From an uncultured Eubacterium sp. (lineage in GTDB: Bacteria; Bacillota; Clostridia; Lachnospirales; Lachnospiraceae), in assembly GCA_910584345.1 (NCBI GenBank), contig CAJTZX010000015.1:1-63812 (forward strand): DNA of 63,812 nucleotides, read 5' to 3'. The position numbers were made by a program, and so were the translations under genes. Position 1 is the first letter of the stretch. Every line of letters begins with the position of its first letter. Shown in pieces: positions 45,217 through 52,822 of the stretch. The notes under the pieces were generated by a model that saw only the letters and a list, made by a program, of their open reading frames with translations, was not told the DNA's origin and did not search any database.

Positions 45217-45247
45217 ATATTTATCACCAGCTCCATTTCTACCACTC

Positions 45248-45991
45248 TTAAAAACTTAACACCTTCCCAGCCTCAAGCAAAGGCTTACGGCAGCCGTCTG
45301 CATCCATATAATACACATCCTTTCGGTGAATCTGTACCGCAAACGGATCATACACAATGCCAAGAAACTGAAAAAACGACTCCAACACCAGTTCCGGTTT
45401 TACATTATCCGTACTTCCGCTGCATACATTTAAGTAAAACGCCGGACGGTTAAAATACTTCTCCTGCGGCTGCAATATCTGAAAATCATATACCAGCTGT
45501 TTTAAATCCATCATCTTTTCACTTTTTTTCGTTTTTTTGGTCACCAAAACTTCCTCAGGCTCTTGAAAAAACTGATGCAGCTTTTGTTCCAGTTCTGTTT
45601 GATCTGCAAGCTGCGTGGGCATTTCATACTCCTGTTTATACCAAATCTCATAATCAGCCGCACATACGACAGACATTGCTGTTTTGGCCTTATCATCAAG
45701 CTGCACATATCCGGTAATCTCCATCCCTTCCGGCATAACTGCATTCAAAGCCTCCATCGCAGTCTGGGTTGACTTGGAAGTATGCACTTCAATATCCAGA
45801 TATTCTCCATCACTCGTAACGCCGACACCAAGAGGCGCTGCAAAAGACATAATCTGATGCGGGCTAAACCCTTCGGAGTAACAAATATCAATCCCACTCA
45901 TTCGGACAGCCTTTTGAAAAAAACGCATGACATCCAGATGTCCGATAAACTTCATCACACCCTTTTTACGAAATTTGATTCTGATTTTCAA
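45248..45991 (-). CDS. radical-SAM-associated protein, TIGR03936 (DUF2344)
   Basis: A 247-residue protein of the DUF2344 family, normally encoded directly after the TIGR03960 radical SAM protein, as here. It starts KIRIKFRKKGVMKFIGHLDV and contains MSGIDICYSEGFSPHQIMSF and GVTSDGEYLDIEV. A TTG at 45991, behind GGAGGTG, is the favoured start, and an ATG at 46009 is possible. It overlaps the partner's end. The pair is thought to act on tRNA or a related target, but the reaction is unproven. Confidence 0.88.
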   Translation of the reverse strand: MKIRIKFRKKGVMKFIGHLDVMRFFQKAVRMSGIDICYSEGFSPHQIMSFAAPLGVGVTSDGEYLDIEVHTSKSTQTAMEALNAVMPEGMEITGYVQLDDKAKTAMSVVCAADYEIWYKQEYEMPTQLADQTELEQKLHQFFQEPEEVLVTKKTKKSEKMMDLKQLVYDFQILQPQEKYFNRPAFYLNVCSGSTDNVKPELVLESFFQFLGIVYDPFAVQIHRKDVYYMDADGCRKPLLEAGKVLSF

Positions 45992-47840
45992 CGCAGACAC
46001 CTCCTCCATACTGGTTTGCTCCGCACCCGCTGCACTGCATCCGGCAGTTTTTGGTAACTTCTCCTTGTTTCGAGCGTCTCCATTCCCGCAGCAGGTATTC
46101 TTTCGTCACGCCGTCGTCTATAAAATCCCATGGAAATATTTCATCTTCCATGCGTTCACGCATCGTATAAAAATCCGTATCAATGCCTGCTTTGGCAAAC
46201 GCACGCTGCCAACGGTCATGATTATAAAATTCTGACCAGGAATCAAACAGCGCCCCATCTTCATAGGCATAACGAATGGCCTGTGCCATTTTACGGTCGC
46301 CACGTGCCAAAATACCTTCCAATACAGATACATCTGTCTCATGCCAGTTATATTTGATGCTTTTTCGATTCAGCTGTTCTTTTACAGCATCATTCACGAC
46401 TTTTGCCCGTCTTTGATACTCTTCTTTCTCATACATTCTCGCCCACTGAAACGGCGTAAATGGCTTTGGAATAAAAAACGAAGTACTGACTGTAATCTGA
46501 CATTTTCCGTTTCTCTTCTCCTTTGGAATCTCATAATAGCGCACAGCGATCTTATTTGCAAGCTCGGCAATAGCACGCATATCCTCATCCGTTTCCTGCG
46601 GCAGCCCAAGCATAAAATACAGCTTAACCTTCTGCCAGCCGCCTTCAAACGCCAAACCCGCACCATGCAAAATATCTTCTTCCGTAAGCCCTTTATTAAT
46701 CACATCCCGCATATGCTGAGAACCAGCTTCCGGCGCAAATGTCAGACTAGATTTGCGAATATCCTGCACCTTGCTCATCACATCCAAGGAAAATGCGTCA
46801 ATCCGCAGCGACGGCAGCGATATATTGACTCCCTTATCTTTAAAGTGATCGATCAAATAGTTCACAAGCTCTTCCAGCATCGAATAGTCACTGGAGCTTA
46901 ACGAAGTCAAAGAAATTTCATCATATCCAGTACTGCGCAGCATTTCATCCGCATACTGTTTTAACACTTCCACATTTTTTTCACGGGTCGGACGGTAAAT
47001 CTGCCCTGCCTGACAAAACCTGCATCCCCGGATACACCCGCGCATCAGCTCTAAAACGACACGATCCTGCGTAATTTTAATAAAAGGAACGACCGGCTTT
47101 GTCGGATAAACCGAACCAGAAAAATCCATAACCAGCTGCTTTTGTACTTTTTCGGGCACTCCAGGCGTATTTGGAACCATTTTTTCAATCGTACCATCCG
47201 CTTTGTAATATACATCATACAAAAGCGGCACATAAATTCCCGGAATGGAAGCCGCATGTACTAAAAATTCCCGTCTAGACCACCCTTCCCTCTTGGCCTG
47301 TTTATATAAATCAAACAACGGGTCGTAAGAAATCTCCCCTTCTCCAATGTATATCAAATCAAAAAACGCCGCAACTGGCTCCGGGTTATAAGTGCAAGGC
47401 CCGCCGCCTATTACAATCGGCATCTGTGCAGTACGATCTGCCGCCAGCAACGGAAGGTGCGCCAAATCTAAGATCTGCAAAATATTTGTATAGCACATCT
47501 CATATTGCAGCGTAATGCCGATAAAATCGAATTCACTCAAAGAGTCCTGTGATTCCAACGCAAACAAAGAGATGTCCTTTTCTTTCATAATCCGATGCAG
47601 ATCCGGCCAGGGAGAAAATACACGTTCGCACCATACATCTTCTCTGCGGTTAAACATTTCATATAAAATCTTCATACCAAGGTGAGACATGCCGATTTCA
47701 TACACATCCGGAAAACACATGGCGAAACGGATTTCCACATTATTTTTGTCTTTCATTACCGAATTTACTTCATTCCCAATGTACCGGGCAGGCTTCTCGA
47801 TTTTCAGTAATGTTTCATCATTTAAAGCTGGTTTTCTCAT
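45966..47840 (-). CDS. B12-binding radical SAM protein, TIGR03960
   Basis: A 624-residue enzyme with an N-terminal B12-binding-like region and a radical SAM core. The cluster motif is MRGCIRGCRFCQAGQIYRPT (CxxxCxxC). Other marks are GMSHLGMKILYEM, GGGPCTYNPEPVAAFFD, SLPSLRIDAFS and TFAPEAGSQHMRDVINKGL. The C-terminal cysteines (CRMQCSGCGANQYGGG) may bind another metal centre. In many Clostridia the pair is followed by rng, rplU and rpmA; here a secreted-protein gene follows instead. Confidence 0.93.
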   Translation of the reverse strand: MRKPALNDETLLKIEKPARYIGNEVNSVMKDKNNVEIRFAMCFPDVYEIGMSHLGMKILYEMFNRREDVWCERVFSPWPDLHRIMKEKDISLFALESQDSLSEFDFIGITLQYEMCYTNILQILDLAHLPLLAADRTAQMPIVIGGGPCTYNPEPVAAFFDLIYIGEGEISYDPLFDLYKQAKREGWSRREFLVHAASIPGIYVPLLYDVYYKADGTIEKMVPNTPGVPEKVQKQLVMDFSGSVYPTKPVVPFIKITQDRVVLELMRGCIRGCRFCQAGQIYRPTREKNVEVLKQYADEMLRSTGYDEISLTSLSSSDYSMLEELVNYLIDHFKDKGVNISLPSLRIDAFSLDVMSKVQDIRKSSLTFAPEAGSQHMRDVINKGLTEEDILHGAGLAFEGGWQKVKLYFMLGLPQETDEDMRAIAELANKIAVRYYEIPKEKRNGKCQITVSTSFFIPKPFTPFQWARMYEKEEYQRRAKVVNDAVKEQLNRKSIKYNWHETDVSVLEGILARGDRKMAQAIRYAYEDGALFDSWSEFYNHDRWQRAFAKAGIDTDFYTMRERMEDEIFPWDFIDDGVTKEYLLREWRRSKQGEVTKNCRMQCSGCGANQYGGGVCVENQNQIS

Positions 47841-48093
47841 AGTTCTCCTTTCCTTTTTATCTATATACCAAAAGATAATCTTCTTTCCTTTTCGATTTTC
47901 ATAAAAATAGCTGTTTTTTATAATTTAGTTCACTGACAGCAAACAGAAGAATACATTTTGAAACAGTATTCCAGACCGCCATATTATATACTTTTTAAGG
48001 AAGGAGTTCAAGCAAATCTTTCTCCGATACAGGAATATCAAATACAAAATCTGTTTCAGGGAGAATATCTGTCATAAACTTGACACTGTCTGC

Positions 48094-48132
48094 AAAAAAA
48101 GACAAGGTATTTGTCTTTCTATACCTTGTCTT
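48094..48132 (-). terminator. rho-independent terminator after the Rpn-family gene
   Basis: A perfect 12-bp stem, AAGACAAGGTAT / ATACCTTGTCTT (48099-48110 with 48121-48132), a 10-nt loop and a run of seven T on the minus strand. It is one of the strongest terminators here. It sits in the 425-nt gap 47841-48265, which holds no other convincing feature. Confidence 0.88.
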
Positions 48133-48265
48133 AAAAACTGTATCTCTATCAAAAAATAACTTTCTACTGCATATTCCTCCATAATGGACATTTTTCAACA
48201 CTCTGCTTCCGGCAGTTCAAAAAACAACGCTTTTTGCTGCCAGTGATAAAATATATTTTGAACTC

Positions 48266-49264
48266 TTACTCTTTTTTCAATTCATCTAAATACTTACTTT
48301 TTTCTTCTTCAGGAACTTTCAGTCCTTTCATTGCCTGCTCTACTGACCACCCCATCGTTTCCATAAGATTCCGGATCGAAAGAAGAATTCCTTTCTCAAT
48401 CCCTTTCTCAATCCCTTTCTTAATTCCTTTTTCTTCAACGCCTTTACTCAAATTACACATAATAGACACCTCTCTTTCTAATGTCTTTGTCATTTCAATA
48501 GAAAAATCATTCTGCAATATCTCTTTCTTTTCATTTACTTCACGATCCGAAGAAAGTAAAACTTCTAATAATTTTAAAATGCCTGAAACATTTTCGTCTT
48601 CAGAATCACCTAAACATATCATAATTGCTGTTAGCAGATCATAATTTTCTTTTCTTTCCGAACAACTGCCAATTAACTGTTCTTCTTTCATTGAATATCT
48701 GTTTATACTGTTTTTTCTATATTTAGGCGGGTTCATACAAATCCAAATGCTGTATACTTTCTTTATTTTTTCATAATGCGCATCTGAAAATTCAACGCCA
48801 TACTGCGAAGATATTAATCTGCTGCAATAATAAATGCCCCTTTTTATAACTGGATAACCCGGATAAAAATCATTTTGCGCTTCAATATTTATGATCAATC
48901 GAATTTTTTCTTTCGATACCGGAGCCTTCGCACAGAAACGAATATCATAGGTAACGATTCCTTCATAAATAGAAGTGTCTTCTGTCGCTCCATTTACTAT
49001 TTGCTCTTCTGATAGCCGCTCATCAATGTTTACAGACACATCTGCAACGTCTGGCTCTCCTTCTATATAATTCTCTATAATTTCCTGAATCTCACAATCT
49101 CCATATTCCTGCAAACAACTTTTCATAATCCATGCCAGTATCGCCTTATTTGCAAGAAGCCGCTTACATGCCGCATCATAGGATGCTTTATCTCCTGCGG
49201 AGCTTATATTTTTCGCCAGTATATTTTCAACCTTCAATCTATATTCACCTGCCTGATTCCTCAT
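48266..49264 (-). CDS. Rpn / PD-(D/E)XK nuclease-family transposase-like protein
   Basis: A 332-residue protein of the recombination-promoting nuclease (Rpn/YhgA-like, PDDEXK) group. The nuclease core shows YDIRFCAKAP and IRLIINIEAQNDFYPGYPVI with the acidic-x-Gln arrangement of the family, and KRGIYYCSRLISSQYGVEF follows. Near the C-terminus an in-frame repeat reads KGIKKGIEKGIEKG. Such repeats vary in number among relatives. Family members occur in many copies in gut Clostridia and resemble defence or mobile genes; this copy looks intact. Confidence 0.85.
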   Translation of the reverse strand: MRNQAGEYRLKVENILAKNISSAGDKASYDAACKRLLANKAILAWIMKSCLQEYGDCEIQEIIENYIEGEPDVADVSVNIDERLSEEQIVNGATEDTSIYEGIVTYDIRFCAKAPVSKEKIRLIINIEAQNDFYPGYPVIKRGIYYCSRLISSQYGVEFSDAHYEKIKKVYSIWICMNPPKYRKNSINRYSMKEEQLIGSCSERKENYDLLTAIMICLGDSEDENVSGILKLLEVLLSSDREVNEKKEILQNDFSIEMTKTLEREVSIMCNLSKGVEEKGIKKGIEKGIEKGILLSIRNLMETMGWSVEQAMKGLKVPEEEKSKYLDELKKE

Positions 49265-49453
49265 TTTCTTATTTTATCATACACGAAAAAAAAATGCCAC
49301 TTATATTTCTTTCTCATCCATTTCCAATCCCTTCATCTATATTGTTCACCAAGTTATGCTTTTTGCAGTTGTTTATATGCCATTTCTTCTTTCCTCCCAT
49401 AATGCAAGAAAATCCGCACAAGTCTTGTGTCCTCCATGTTTCCTCCCACGTAT

Positions 49454-49484
49454 AAAAAAATTGCCTGAGCGGTTAGGCTCAAGC
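49454..49484 (-). terminator. terminator of the envelope operon
   Basis: GCTTGAGC-CTAACC-GCTCAGGC with one G-U pair, then AATTTTTTTA on the minus strand, about 100 nt past the nucleotidyltransferase stop. The gap 49265-49585 also holds a possible 27-codon ORF (MEDTRLVRIF...) behind GGGAGG, downstream of the terminator, and otherwise nothing recognisable. Confidence 0.8.
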
Positions 49485-49585
49485 ATTACATTTCTTTTTT
49501 GAATTGCAATTCTGGGAGCAGGTCTATGATACTCAATGACATTATTAAAAGGTGATTTTTAGTGCTTTGACAGATTATTGGCCTT

Positions 49586-50296
49586 TTATTTTTCTTTCAT
49601 ATGAATATTTTTTGCATGAAGCAAATCACTGACACAATCCACCTCTGTCCAGTCATAGTCAGCAATATCTTTATAATACAGCCGAAAATCATTTTTAAAT
49701 ATCAGCTGTACAAGCACGTCTTCATACCATTGGTTATAATTGCCTTCTTCCACCATAGCTTCCATCTCTTTTTTCATTAACAGCGCGGAATCCCTGTCCA
49801 GTTTGGTAATCCCTGCATACTCCCCGTAATAAGATGTAAGTTCTTTGCTCATGACCAATACCCTGTTCCCTGACACCTCCACATTATAATCCCCATCCGT
49901 TTTTATGGAACTGTCCAGCAGTATAAGCGGCGCTTCCACCGGCCTGCATACAATATCGCGCATCAGAGTTTCCGACATTACAATATCCCCGTCAATCAAT
50001 ACAACCTGATCCGTATTCAGATATTCCTTTGCAAACCATAAGGATGCAATAGAATTAGTTACTTCATAGAAAGGGTTATGTATAAAAGTAACATTTGACA
50101 GTTCTTTTTCTATGCTTTTATGCATATGTCCGGTCACCGCAATGATGTCAGCGTCATCGTCCAGCTTTTGAATCAGCCCGACCATTCTTTGCATAAGCGT
50201 AGTATCTTTATCCAGTTTAAACATAGACTTTGGATGGCTCAGTGTCAACGGCTGAAGTCTCGTTCCCTTCCCTGCCACTAAAAAAATATAACGCAT
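49586..50296 (-). CDS. LicC/PntC-like nucleotidyltransferase
   Basis: A 236-residue sugar/alcohol-phosphate nucleotidyltransferase. It begins MRYIFLVAGKGTRLQPLT with the P-loop-like G-x-G-T-R-L, then SHPKSMFKLD with the catalytic lysine. VVLIDGDIVMSE is the metal-binding region. It is the size of the choline-phosphate (LicC) and aminoethylphosphonate (PntC) cytidylyltransferases rather than of hexose-phosphate enzymes, and its place after a transaminase supports an amine-bearing substrate. Substrate remains inferred. The ATG at 50296 follows GAGGAGGGA and is one base past the DUF2284 stop. Last gene of the operon. Confidence 0.85.
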   Translation of the reverse strand: MRYIFLVAGKGTRLQPLTLSHPKSMFKLDKDTTLMQRMVGLIQKLDDDADIIAVTGHMHKSIEKELSNVTFIHNPFYEVTNSIASLWFAKEYLNTDQVVLIDGDIVMSETLMRDIVCRPVEAPLILLDSSIKTDGDYNVEVSGNRVLVMSKELTSYYGEYAGITKLDRDSALLMKKEMEAMVEEGNYNQWYEDVLVQLIFKNDFRLYYKDIADYDWTEVDCVSDLLHAKNIHMKEK

Positions 50297-50297
50297 G

Positions 50298-50858
50298 TTA
50301 TCCCTCCTCATCCTGCCATAAAAGCAGGCCGATTCTTGTCAGCTCTTTATCTGCTGGAAAACTGAGCTTTACCCCGTACTTACGAACGCTTTTTACTACC
50401 TGAACTCCTGCAGCCTCTAACGGACTCCTGGACATGTACGCATTGTTGCAGCGTTCCTTCCCGCATCCGCCTTTGCACAGCTTGCAGGAGCCGCCGATAA
50501 AAGATATCACCGTAGAACGGTGGTGTCTCCACATCCATTTTTCCAGTGAAAGTAAAAGCTTATGGAGCGTTATGCTTGATTCACTCCGTATGTCACTATA
50601 ATCCACATTTTCATTAATGTCATACTTGAGAATTACAAACAAGCCACGGTCAAATTCACCAATCATCTTTTGATAGTCAATATCCGGCAGATTCGGCGGA
50701 CAGCGCCAGTTATTGTTATACTTCCCGCAATAAAAACAGTTCATTTTGACATTTTCTTCAAATACCAGGTCTTTTGGATCTATCAAAATTCCCTCGGCGT
50801 CTTTTTGATTTTGTTTCAGAAAAGACATCAGTTCATTATCGTCAATCGTATTCATCAT
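50298..50858 (-). CDS. DUF2284 cysteine-rich protein, probable metal/Fe-S binder
   Basis: A 186-residue protein of the DUF2284 family. It carries two cysteine groups: CFYCGKYNNNWRCPP (C41, C44, C53) and CKLCKGGCGKERC (C125, C128, C132, C137), plausible iron-sulfur or zinc ligands. The fold and role are not established. It sits between a class V transaminase (14-nt gap) and a nucleotidyltransferase (1-nt gap), closely coupled to both. That suggests it works on, or regulates, the same pathway, but nothing in the sequence tells which. Confidence 0.85.
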   Translation of the reverse strand: MMNTIDDNELMSFLKQNQKDAEGILIDPKDLVFEENVKMNCFYCGKYNNNWRCPPNLPDIDYQKMIGEFDRGLFVILKYDINENVDYSDIRSESSITLHKLLLSLEKWMWRHHRSTVISFIGGSCKLCKGGCGKERCNNAYMSRSPLEAAGVQVVKSVRKYGVKLSFPADKELTRIGLLLWQDEEG

Positions 50859-50872
50859 TTTCCTTATAAAAA

Positions 50873-51964
50873 TCAGTATTTGCTCAGAAAAAGCTTTAGT
50901 TCGTCTGTCAGTGCATCATAATCTTCCAACTTCAAGTCTCCAATATGCGACACCCGAATACTGCGTTTTCCAAGCTCTCCCCCTACCGGGTTCACCATCA
51001 TCTTCTTTTTATCCTTTAGATATCTGAACATATCCACCGCAATGTCTTTTTCAAATCGAATCGGGCTGATTGCATTAGATAATGGATAAGAAGGCAGATG
51101 AATTGGTAAATTTCCGATTTTCCCTCTAAAATAATTACATCTTGTCTTCACTTCCTCAAGACGTCTTTCTATCCCCTGTATTTCTATATGACGCAGCATA
51201 TCATACAATTCAAAACAGATTCCAACCGCCGGTGTAAACGGTGTCTGTCCCCGCTTCATATTTAACAGGTACTCTTTAAAGTTAAAGTAAAGCGATTGGA
51301 CCGAATGTTCCAAAACTTTCTGTCGTACGATTTTGTCACTTAAAATAACAACAGACAATCCGGGCGCAAGACACAACCCTTTTTGAGAACTGATAATCGT
51401 TGCATCGATATGGTACTTTTCCATATGATACTCATCACAAAGAAATGTACTGATTGCATCTACGATCAAATATAAATGGTTGCGCTCGCAAAAATCCCTG
51501 ATAAGCTCAATATCATAAAGTTGTCCGGTATAAGTTTCGTGAAGGTTTACTAATAAAGCTGTAAAATCCCTATTTTCATATTTTTGAAAATGTGCTCCTG
51601 TTAATTTTTCATCCGGCTTTAACTTTAAGCCCTCATAAGGGATACCATGGATTGCGCATATTTGTTCAAATCTTTCTCCAAAAGTACCGCCGGAAATTAC
51701 CAGTACCCTGTCCCTTTTGTCAAAACAGTTCATAACTGTCGCTTCCATTGCCCCGCTTCCGGGAGAAGTTAAAAATATGACTTTTGCATCTTCTTTTGCA
51801 TCTGCAAACTTTTTAATGAATTTTTCATTTTCCAGCATCATTTCTGAAAATTCCGGCGTACGAAAATAGGGAACCACCTGATTTCTCACCGCAACTGTAT
51901 GTGGATACATTTGTGCTGGCCCCACTGTAAATAACTTCATTTCCTGGTCTATCTCTATCTTCAT
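50873..51964 (-). CDS. class V aminotransferase (AEP/alanine-glyoxylate transaminase-like)
   Basis: A 363-residue PLP aminotransferase of fold type I, class V. MKLFTVGPAQMYPHTVAVRN is the typical N-terminus, TSPGSGAMEATVMN the phosphate loop, VDAISTFLCDE the aspartate stacking on PLP, and SSQKGLCLAPG contains the Schiff-base lysine. Relatives include 2-aminoethylphosphonate-pyruvate and alanine-glyoxylate transaminases. The start is not certain: an ATG at 51964 or one at 51940, neither with a perfect ribosome site. It follows signal peptidase I after 37 nt. No phosphoenolpyruvate mutase or phosphonopyruvate decarboxylase is in the window, so an aminoethylphosphonate product is inference. Confidence 0.83.
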   Translation of the reverse strand: MKIEIDQEMKLFTVGPAQMYPHTVAVRNQVVPYFRTPEFSEMMLENEKFIKKFADAKEDAKVIFLTSPGSGAMEATVMNCFDKRDRVLVISGGTFGERFEQICAIHGIPYEGLKLKPDEKLTGAHFQKYENRDFTALLVNLHETYTGQLYDIELIRDFCERNHLYLIVDAISTFLCDEYHMEKYHIDATIISSQKGLCLAPGLSVVILSDKIVRQKVLEHSVQSLYFNFKEYLLNMKRGQTPFTPAVGICFELYDMLRHIEIQGIERRLEEVKTRCNYFRGKIGNLPIHLPSYPLSNAISPIRFEKDIAVDMFRYLKDKKKMMVNPVGGELGKRSIRVSHIGDLKLEDYDALTDELKLFLSKY

Positions 51965-52001
51965 TTCTTTTCTGTGACAAGCTGACCGCCTGCCTTCCTC
52001 C

Positions 52002-52559
52002 TTATGATCCAATAATAATCTTTTCCGTTTCCACCCTATCACAATGCGGCCATACTCTGCCGACAATACTGCTTCGTTTCACACATCCTATTTTTTTATC
52101 GCGGCTGTCTTTGCTTTTTTTGTAATTGTCTCCCATGACAAAATACTCATTTTCCGAAAGCTTCACCGCATTTTGCGCGATACCCGCATGATCGATCCTG
52201 CCTCTGCCTGACGCATCCACATCCAGCTTATGATTGACATACAAACATCCATCCACAATCTCAACCGTGTCATTTGGGACAGCTGCGATCCTTTTCACAA
52301 GCAGCGCAGGAAAGTCTTCGCATGTAAAAGCAATCACGTCTCCACGCTGAAAGTCCCGGTACCGTTTATCCAGGATAACGATTTGATATGCATGATAGGA
52401 AGGCTCCATCGATGCTCCCTGAATCAGCATGATCTGGAACCAGTTGGCAGATATTTCATAGGATAACAGGCAAATCACAGCGCAAAGGACCAGCCGTTTT
52501 TGGTATCTTGCCAAAGAGAAATGCCTGCCTGTGAAAAATCTGCCTGTATGCGTTTTCAA
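52002..52559 (-). CDS. lepB: signal peptidase I
   Basis: A 185-residue membrane serine protease. One N-terminal membrane segment (LVLCAVICLLSYEIS) leads to LIQGASMEPSYHAYQIV with the catalytic serine, DVIAFTCEDFPALLVKRIAA with the general-base lysine, and YFVMGDNYKKSKDSRDKKIG. It opens with TTG, overlapping the stop of the small membrane protein as TTGA. Embedding of a signal peptidase in a glycan operon suggests a dedicated role, possibly for an exported protein of the same system. Confidence 0.92.
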   Translation of the reverse strand: MKTHTGRFFTGRHFSLARYQKRLVLCAVICLLSYEISANWFQIMLIQGASMEPSYHAYQIVILDKRYRDFQRGDVIAFTCEDFPALLVKRIAAVPNDTVEIVDGCLYVNHKLDVDASGRGRIDHAGIAQNAVKLSENEYFVMGDNYKKSKDSRDKKIGCVKRSSIVGRVWPHCDRVETEKIIIGS

Positions 52560-52822
52560 TGTTCTTCCACTCTTATCTCATCCGATTCAACTTCTTTCTT
52601 CCTATTTTCATCGATACCCAGCTTATCGTTGATTTTTCTTTTTGCCTTCCTCCAATAAATACCAACTACGGCTCCTGCTGCAATCACAATCCCTGCAACA
52701 GCCTGAATGACATAAGTCATCACAGACGGATCAATATATGCCTGTCCGTTTGCGCCAAACAGCAGCATACAGCATATGGACGCGTATACGGCAAAACCTG
52801 CCGTCCCTAATTTCTTTTTCAT
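52556..52822 (-). CDS. small membrane protein (88 aa)
   Basis: An 88-residue protein with a signal-peptide-like N-terminus (MKKKLGTAGFAVYASICC), then AYIDPSVMTYVIQAVAGIV, a second hydrophobic segment, and a basic, then acidic, cytoplasmic-looking tail. Similar small proteins sit in envelope clusters of Lachnospiraceae. It overlaps both neighbours by four bases or so (ATGA with the insertase-transferase upstream and TTGA with signal peptidase downstream), so it is translated in tight stoichiometry with them. Role unknown. Confidence 0.8.
   Translation of the reverse strand: MKKKLGTAGFAVYASICCMLLFGANGQAYIDPSVMTYVIQAVAGIVIAAGAVVGIYWRKAKRKINDKLGIDENRKKEVESDEIRVEEH

Noticed and set aside
47995..48201. 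A 68-aa minus-strand ORF (MLKNVHYGG...)
   Set aside because: Its middle is the stem and U-tract of a strong terminator, and it has only a TTG start. The tail is not recognisable, so I treat it as non-coding or as a remnant.
49461..49500. A tRNA-like stretch (TTGCCTGAGCGGTTAGGCTC)
   Set aside because: It looks like a tRNA D-arm at first, but there is no acceptor, anticodon or T arm; it is the terminator hairpin.
49586..52066. A complete phosphonate pathway
   Set aside because: Phosphoenolpyruvate mutase and phosphonopyruvate decarboxylase are not visible in the window, so only the last steps could be argued.
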